Assembly: GCF_900107205.1 (NCBI RefSeq)
Contig: NZ_FNPC01000008.1
Span: 85,378-149,377, forward strand
Direction of reading: 5' to 3'
Origin: Halopenitus persicus
GTDB taxonomy: Archaea; Halobacteriota; Halobacteria; Halobacteriales; Haloferacaceae
Length of the DNA stretch: 64,000 nt
Shown here: positions 59,270 to 64,000 of the stretch, in pieces
Layout of the letters: each line of letters starts with the position of its first letter
Numbering within the stretch: position 1 is the stretch's first letter
The notes under the pieces: model-generated
What the model saw: only the letters and a program-made list of their open reading frames with translations
What the model was told of the DNA's origin: nothing
The model's database searches: none
Made by a program: the position numbers and the translations under genes

Positions 59270-60390
59270 GGGAGTTGCTCCAAGTTCGTGTCGGGAGATG
59301 TGCGTATACGTTGCCGGTCACTAACCGCGATCTCGGCTTCAACCCAATGCCACGCTTTTCGTAGGCCAATCTGATCGCTGAACCCCTCTCGTGGCGTTTC
59401 TAATGCAAGTAATCCCCTGATAGCAACTAATTGGCACCGTTCGTCGGCTTCGGTGATTGTCGCCCATTCGAGGTATTCTCGGGCTTGTTCGTCTCCCCAG
59501 TACGTGAGTACTTCATACGTTGCCTGGCGGACGTTCGGTGCGTTGTCAGTGATAAGTGAGCGGAGATCGAGTCGATTTCGCACGGTATCTCGCCAGCCCT
59601 GCTGTTTGAATGCCCGGACCGCCGCGGTTCGAACCGTTGATGACTCGTGCTCAAGCAGGGGGAATAACCAGCCAATGGGTGCGTCCGGATCAATTTGTTC
59701 TGTATGTTCGAGCACAAAACATACTTGAATGACAACAGATTCCTTCCATACTGAGATCGAATCCATCGCTTGGTAGAGTAGCGGGGTCTCCGTCCCGGTA
59801 TTGAGTTCGGCAAGTGTCTCAAGTCCGTAGATCGTCATCGGGTGGTTTCCATCCCAAAGAATGAGTTCCGATCCTAATCTAGCGGCGTTCTCGTACTCAT
59901 CTCGGCGTTCATAGAGGAGCCGACCGGCTGCCTCTCTCGTTCGTTGCGTGTCAGAGCATGTTTCAAACAGACGGTCAACGGAGATCGGATAGTCAAGCAT
60001 CGCCAATGTGGCTAGCGCCCGAAGGCGAGGCACAACAGCGGATTGTTCGAGTGCGGCGTCGGATCGCTCTCCGAGACCAAGGGCCGCTGCAACATCTAAA
60101 AACGTCTCACGTTGCTCACCTTCGACAACGCGGAGATACCGATCAAGGACAGCGATGAGGTTCTCCCGCTCAGTAGCTGACAGCGAATCGACCCATTGTG
60201 TCCACTCAGGATTAGCGCGCTCTTGCTGTTCGAATAGCTTTTGTCGGACTGTGTCACGGCTTCGGGCTTTGATCGTGTCTTCCCGTCGCTTCCACACGGA
60301 AAAGCCGATAGCCAGCAACGATAATACAATGAAGACAATGAACAGTCCGCTAGCTATGATACCGACAAATACTGTCGTTGATATGTTCAT
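59266..60390 (-). CDS. HEAT-repeat protein with N-terminal membrane helix
   Basis: A 374-residue protein. Residues about 6-33 form one membrane helix; then come a charged helical region and tandem HEAT/PBS-like helical repeats from about 110 to 350 (VPRLRALATLAMLDYPISVD; GWLFPLLEHESSTVRTAAVR; DNAPNVRQATYEVLTYWGDE; RCQLVAIRGLLALE). Such repeats bind other proteins. Between a response regulator and a glycosyltransferase it could be the adaptor that passes the signal to the enzyme; this is inferred from gene order and overlapping stops and starts. Confidence 0.82.
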   Translation of the reverse strand: MNISTTVFVGIIASGLFIVFIVLSLLAIGFSVWKRREDTIKARSRDTVRQKLFEQQERANPEWTQWVDSLSATERENLIAVLDRYLRVVEGEQRETFLDVAAALGLGERSDAALEQSAVVPRLRALATLAMLDYPISVDRLFETCSDTQRTREAAGRLLYERRDEYENAARLGSELILWDGNHPMTIYGLETLAELNTGTETPLLYQAMDSISVWKESVVIQVCFVLEHTEQIDPDAPIGWLFPLLEHESSTVRTAAVRAFKQQGWRDTVRNRLDLRSLITDNAPNVRQATYEVLTYWGDEQAREYLEWATITEADERCQLVAIRGLLALETPREGFSDQIGLRKAWHWVEAEIAVSDRQRIRTSPDTNLEQLP

Positions 60391-60761
60391 CCCAAGTGAG
60401 TCACCCGCGTGATGAGTGCGTTTGGACTGAATGGTTTCGTCACATAGTCGTCCACGCCGAGTTCGTATGCTTCCGCAAGCGTATCTTCGTCATCAACTCC
60501 GCTCAATATAACCGTTGGAATTGCCCCTAACCGTTCGGAATCTGCCCGCTGTCGGAGAAATTCTAGTCCGTCGACATCAGGCATAAGCAGATCGAGTATG
60601 ATGACATCCGGAAGCGTGTCTGTATCTTTCAGATACGCTAATGCTTCAGCACCATCATCACGAGTGACCACGTCGAAACCCTTACTTTCGAAATTAAATT
60701 GAAGCAGCTGCTGCAAATCGTTGTCATCTTCGATGATAAGAACTGAAGAAATATCACTCAT
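60387..60761 (-). CDS. Single-domain response regulator
   Basis: A 124-residue CheY-like receiver with no output domain. Acidic pocket in LIIEDDNDLQQLL (residues about 7-13), the phosphorylated aspartate in VIILDLLMPDVDGLEFL (about residue 56), Thr/Ser in VILSGVDDE, and the lysine in DDYVTKPFSP. It must act through protein contact, most likely on the HEAT protein or the glycosyltransferase made from the same operon. The ATG at 60761 follows directly on the stop of the kinase-like gene. Confidence 0.92.
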   Translation of the reverse strand: MSDISSVLIIEDDNDLQQLLQFNFESKGFDVVTRDDGAEALAYLKDTDTLPDVIILDLLMPDVDGLEFLRQRADSERLGAIPTVILSGVDDEDTLAEAYELGVDDYVTKPFSPNALITRVTHLG

Positions 60762-60762
60762 A

Positions 60763-61758
60763 CTATAGACAGTCGAAAGACGTTGTCGGTGGAATTGGAT
60801 GTTGTGCGAGAAGTTGAGTGATGAGATCAGTAAGATCAGGTGGTCGGTGTAGAAATCGACGGCTCCCCAGGGTCGGGATCCACGATCGATCATACGGATC
60901 GACATCGGTCGGCGCAACGGCTAACAGTGGCCGACCAGTTCCGGGAGAAACCATACGAAGCCGTCCGATGTCGCTTGCTGATAACCGGCGGTACACGTCG
61001 GGATCAAGACAGATAACGTCAGCTTCCACCTCGTTCTCTGTCAGTTTGGTCTCGACTTCCCGGGCGTCACCGATGATCATCTCGGAGTCAGTATTAATGC
61101 GTTCGGCAATCACGTCGCCGGGATGTTCCGTGAAGAACCCGGCAATGGTCGCCGGCGTTTCAACGAAGGGTTGTACTGCTTGATCGAACTGGTCAGACGA
61201 GATGGTCGGAGAAATCACCCCGGAGAGAGCAAGCGCGATCGGTGTCGTTGCATCCGAATATAGCGAAACCAAGACATAGGGGGGTATTTCCTTCTCCGTG
61301 TTCGATAGGTTACCAACGAGATCAATCCCGGTAGTTTCGGGCCACATAGCGTCCACGAGCACGTATTCAAAGGATTGACTGCGTAACGCATCTACCGCGT
61401 CATCAGCGCTCTCTGTATGGACCACCTCGATCCCATTGCAATAACTTGGATCGTCTGCTAACAATTCAGAAAGATACGAATTCGTACTACACACGAGGAT
61501 TCGATGGACAGTTTCAGGAGCAGATACAGTCGGTACTGCTTGCGTATGCTCCGCTCCGGTTGCTGTCTGAGTCAGTTCCACGAGCCCGTTCAGCTCGGCG
61601 CTAACTCGTTGGATCCGTCTCAGTGCATCTTGCCGATCCGACGATAGCTCTTCTGTGTCTTCGAGAAGAAGCTCCGTTTGAGCTTGAATAATAGTGAGAT
61701 GACGACGAAACGGGTATACTGTCGTCGTATTTTTCTCACTATCGGGATCCTTGCCCAT
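60763..61758 (-). CDS. Kinase-like protein with H-box and receiver-like domains, no ATPase
   Basis: A 331-residue protein. Residues 17-60 resemble a dimerization/phosphotransfer helix pair (FRRHLTIIQAQTELLLED with His20, then SDRQDALRRIQRVSAELNGL). A receiver-like domain follows (HRILVCSTNSYLSELLAD; YVLVDAMWPETTGIDLVGNL, Asp near 136), then a second, more degenerate one (MIIGDAREVETKL; VICLDPDVYRRL). No HATPase motif is visible. It may therefore be a phosphorelay protein or scaffold feeding the response regulator encoded next. It is the first gene of the four-gene operon. Confidence 0.68.
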   Translation of the reverse strand: MGKDPDSEKNTTTVYPFRRHLTIIQAQTELLLEDTEELSSDRQDALRRIQRVSAELNGLVELTQTATGAEHTQAVPTVSAPETVHRILVCSTNSYLSELLADDPSYCNGIEVVHTESADDAVDALRSQSFEYVLVDAMWPETTGIDLVGNLSNTEKEIPPYVLVSLYSDATTPIALALSGVISPTISSDQFDQAVQPFVETPATIAGFFTEHPGDVIAERINTDSEMIIGDAREVETKLTENEVEADVICLDPDVYRRLSASDIGRLRMVSPGTGRPLLAVAPTDVDPYDRSWIPTLGSRRFLHRPPDLTDLITQLLAQHPIPPTTSFDCL

Positions 61759-61876
61759 ACCAACGACTATTCACGGTTCACTCTTAAGTTTAGTTCACGG
61801 TGGTTCTGGCATAACGACCGGTCTTTCCTAACCGGTGGGCGTCAAGTTTTAGGCGTTTTCTAGCGCTGGTAGTTGT

Positions 61877-62335
61877 ATGAAACCACTTGAGGAAGAAGAA
61901 ATCGAGAAGGTACTTGTCGATAACGGACTCGGGGTGCTCTCTTTGGTTGAGGAGACGAATCCCTACGGAATCCCGATGTCGTTCGGCTATGGTGATGGGA
62001 TGATTAGTTTTATGATGCAGCGAGAGGGGGGCTCTGAAAGCCGGAAGATGGCGGCCTTCGAGTCGAATCCGAGTGCTTGTCTAACGGTGTATGAGCACAA
62101 AGAGGGCCCCCCGGAACGATGGAGAAGTGTGATCGTCACAGGAGAACTATATGAGATTCCCGAAGATGAAGAGGGTGAAGCGTTCTTCAATTTGGCTGAT
62201 AATGCCGTATTCGCGCCCGAATTTGATGTGTTAAACATCTCTCCCGAAGAGATCGACTTGCAATACATCGGTTTGACGACTGAAGAGCTCAGTGGTCGAG
62301 AATATTCACCGCTCGCCGTATACGGGCAAAGCTGA
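61877..62335 (+). CDS. Pyridoxamine 5'-phosphate oxidase-like FMN-binding protein
   Basis: A 152-residue split-barrel flavin-binding protein. PLEEEEIEKVLVDNGLGVLS, NPYGIPMSFGYGDGMISFMM and ESRKMAAFESNPSACLTVYE are typical of the NimA/PNPOx-like group, and WRSVIVTGELYEIPEDEEGE follows as expected. Haloarchaea have many such small flavoproteins of unknown substrate. Divergent from the glycosyltransferase operon across about 120 bases with a TATA-like cttaag (61781). Confidence 0.85.
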   Translation: MKPLEEEEIEKVLVDNGLGVLSLVEETNPYGIPMSFGYGDGMISFMMQREGGSESRKMAAFESNPSACLTVYEHKEGPPERWRSVIVTGELYEIPEDEEGEAFFNLADNAVFAPEFDVLNISPEEIDLQYIGLTTEELSGREYSPLAVYGQS

Positions 62336-62397
62336 TTGCCATAGCAGGCTATAGAATCTTCTGGAGCGACCGGTCGAACTGCTTAGTAACCCGAAAA

Positions 62398-62775
62398 TCA
62401 CTCGTCGTTACTTGGCGATGCAAGCAGCTCGTCTTCATATGCAGCTATCGCTTCGACAATTTTGTCAGCGTCCCCATCAGAAACATCAAACTCATCGAGA
62501 GTCTCGTACAAGAGCTCAATTGCTCGTTGGATGTGAGATGGTGAAAATGGTACATGGAGATGTGCCTCACGAACTGGTTCTGCATCATATGTTTCTGGCC
62601 CCCCGGCAGCTTCACACAAGAAATCTGTCTGTGTCTCTCGAAGTTTTTCCAGATCTGCATCCTCAAAGAAGGGACCTAACTCTTCGTCATCCTGTAATTT
62701 CTCATAGAACACATCAACGACAGCACGGATACCGTCGTACCCACCAAGTCGGTCGTACAACGTTGATTCCGTCAT
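62398..62775 (-). CDS. Group I truncated haemoglobin
   Basis: A 125-residue haem protein. TLYDRLGGYDGIRAVVDVFYEKLQDDEELGPFF is the usual start of truncated globins (given here in two pieces: TLYDRLGGYDGIRAV and DVFYEKLQDDEELGPFF), followed by LREAH-like VREAHLHVPFSPSHIQRAIE, whose histidine (VREAHLH) is the proximal or distal haem ligand region. These proteins bind O2, NO or CO. The ATG at 62775 gives the family length; an ATG 20 codons upstream adds unlike sequence. Confidence 0.9.
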   Translation of the reverse strand: MTESTLYDRLGGYDGIRAVVDVFYEKLQDDEELGPFFEDADLEKLRETQTDFLCEAAGGPETYDAEPVREAHLHVPFSPSHIQRAIELLYETLDEFDVSDGDADKIVEAIAAYEDELLASPSNDE

Positions 62776-62824
62776 ACTTCCATCTCTTAGCTCATTGATA
62801 AAATAATTTGGAAATCCGGGTGTG

Positions 62825-63799
62825 TCATCGTTCAATACTCCGATATTGTTGCATCGTTACTGCCAATGGAAGGAAAAACAAGAGATGTTCCCGACCGATC
62901 GATCCCGGGGTAGGTCGTGTCGCGCTCTTCGCTTCGGGCGTAGTTGCTTTTGCCATCAGGTAGCTCCACCCCGTGTTGATCCGGAAGTAATCCTTGACGA
63001 TAGGTTCCGGATAGCTGTCGCAGAGTGAATCGTAAATAGCTGTTCCGCGGCGTCGAGCCTGCTCACAGCCCGGTTCCGGGAAAAACTCGCGTGCAAAGAA
63101 TGCGTACACGTGTGGTGTTTCAAATATCCCATCGATGATGGAGTCGATCGAGGGTGGCGGAGTCTCATCCGTCGGCAGCGCCTCTGTATCAATGTACTCG
63201 ACGATCGGTTCAACCGCTTCCAACTCCGGACCAGCGTTCGCTCCTCGCTCATACTCCGAGAAAAACTCGATGCAGCACTCCGGATACCCGTGAAGCGCTC
63301 CCTGATACCGTTCGAATGCGGCGCGATCATCGGCGATGACCGCGTCGATATTCCAGTCAAGGACATCAACCGGTTCTGGCGAATCGTCCTCACGGAAAAA
63401 ATAGATGCGTGCTCCATAGTTCACCCGTTCGGGCGTTCGTAGCCACTCCGGGAGTACAAAGCACGTGCCGGGAAACTGTTGTTTGAGATACTGCACTTCT
63501 GGAAGCCGTTGCAGCAACTCTCTATACTTCGTTGATGCTGATCTGAGGTTTTCGTGCGTGAGTGAGTCGAAGTCGAGTTGAATTTGATCGTGTAATTGGT
63601 GCGATTGAACGGCGATGTTCCGGCGTTCAGTCAGCGTTGTCGCAGTCTCAACTGCGTCCATCGCCAACTTCTGTCCTCGGAAGTAGGTTTCATCAAGCTG
63701 TATACTGGCACCACGCCGCTCATCCGCAAGCACTGCTTGGACATCCAGTGCTGCAAACGCCGGAAGCGTCGCAACATTATCTACATCTGTTAACACCAT
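62825..63799 (-). CDS. DUF483-like archaeal protein
   Basis: A 324-residue soluble protein. The segment YQGALHGYPECCIEFFSEYE (about residues 167-186), with its GYPECC motif, is what I associate with archaeal DUF483. Also visible: QFPGTCFVLPEWLRTPERVN and VYAFFAREFFPEPGCEQARR with further cysteines. The cysteines suggest a metal site, but function is unknown. It is upstream of the haemoglobin gene on the same strand, 49 bases away. Confidence 0.65.
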   Translation of the reverse strand: MVLTDVDNVATLPAFAALDVQAVLADERRGASIQLDETYFRGQKLAMDAVETATTLTERRNIAVQSHQLHDQIQLDFDSLTHENLRSASTKYRELLQRLPEVQYLKQQFPGTCFVLPEWLRTPERVNYGARIYFFREDDSPEPVDVLDWNIDAVIADDRAAFERYQGALHGYPECCIEFFSEYERGANAGPELEAVEPIVEYIDTEALPTDETPPPSIDSIIDGIFETPHVYAFFAREFFPEPGCEQARRRGTAIYDSLCDSYPEPIVKDYFRINTGWSYLMAKATTPEAKSATRPTPGSIGREHLLFFLPLAVTMQQYRSIER

Positions 63800-63938
63800 C
63801 GGAGTAATATGTAGTACGTTGGTTATACCATATTAAAGGAATGTGCGTGTGCGGTTCTTGGCGAATCTCGCTCGTTTGCGGCAAAAGCATCTACTAACCG
63901 TGATGGGAAAGGTGTCAGCCGAGTATATTTATACTGCT

Positions 63939-64000
63939 ATGGTACAGTACAATTTTGATGGGAAGACAGCAGTCGTAACGGGAGCTGCATCCGGAATTGG
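63939..64000 (+). CDS. SDR-family oxidoreductase (start only)
   Basis: The last 62 bases code MVQYNFDGKTAVVTGAASGI and run off the right edge. TGxxxGIG is the NAD(P)-binding motif of short-chain dehydrogenases/reductases. A TATA-like gtatatttatac (63922-63933) lies just before the start. Substrate cannot be judged. Confidence 0.85.
   Translation, partial: MVQYNFDGKTAVVTGAASGI

Noticed and set aside
49722..64000. Right attachment site matching the tRNA-Pro 3' end
   Set aside because: Reading for ttcgaattcgcgccggccc found no second copy in the window; an att site beyond the end cannot be excluded.

Overview
The window is about 68% GC over its first 49.7 kb and reads as the chromosome of a haloarchaeon, most like Halorubrum. 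The proteins are strongly acidic and carry twin-arginine (Tat) and SipW-type signals. The replication genes are archaeal (PolD small subunit, Orc1/Cdc6), many small proteins belong to families I know only from haloarchaea, and many promoters place a TATA box about 28 bases before the start codon (leaderless transcripts).

Layout. 1-8.9 kb: phosphate uptake (pstC partial, pstS), hisS, a PP-loop ATPase, a PDCD5-like protein, the methionine pair metX/metY, and a TrmB-type regulator. 9-21 kb: two membrane-anchored winged-helix proteins, then a large one-direction cluster of five TasA/CalY-like surface proteins, a SipW-like signal peptidase and a short acidic exported protein. 21-34 kb: housekeeping genes (RecJ-like nuclease, aldehyde dehydrogenase, acyl-CoA ligase, MBL hydrolase, methyltransferase, PolD DP1, a signal peptidase I with a long acidic N-terminus). 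34-39.5 kb: orc1/cdc6, a replication origin with origin-recognition boxes and an AT-rich unwinding region, and the origin-associated oapABC (arvABC) operon. 39.5-49.7 kb: ordinary metabolic and small haloarchaeal genes (hemB, pyrF, trmY, CHY zinc finger) ending at a tRNA-Pro(CGG) gene.

Right after this tRNA the base composition drops and stays lower to the end. This stretch first holds a five-gene leftward operon with an archaeo-eukaryotic primase-like protein and a UvrD-like helicase, with a divergent winged-helix regulator, which looks like the replication module of an integrated plasmid or virus. Insertion-sequence relics follow. A four-gene operon then joins a processive glycosyltransferase to a HEAT-repeat membrane protein, a response regulator and a kinase-like protein without an ATPase domain. 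The window closes with a flavin-binding protein, a truncated haemoglobin, a DUF483-like protein and the start of an SDR oxidoreductase.

The most interesting parts are the TasA/SipW cluster (different domains dropped into a shared scaffold, and a shared tRNA-T-arm-like hairpin leader), the origin together with a second inverted pair of origin-box-like sites inside the DP1 gene, the primase-helicase element beside tRNA-Pro, and many short tandem duplications in gene gaps and inside acidic linkers of core enzymes.
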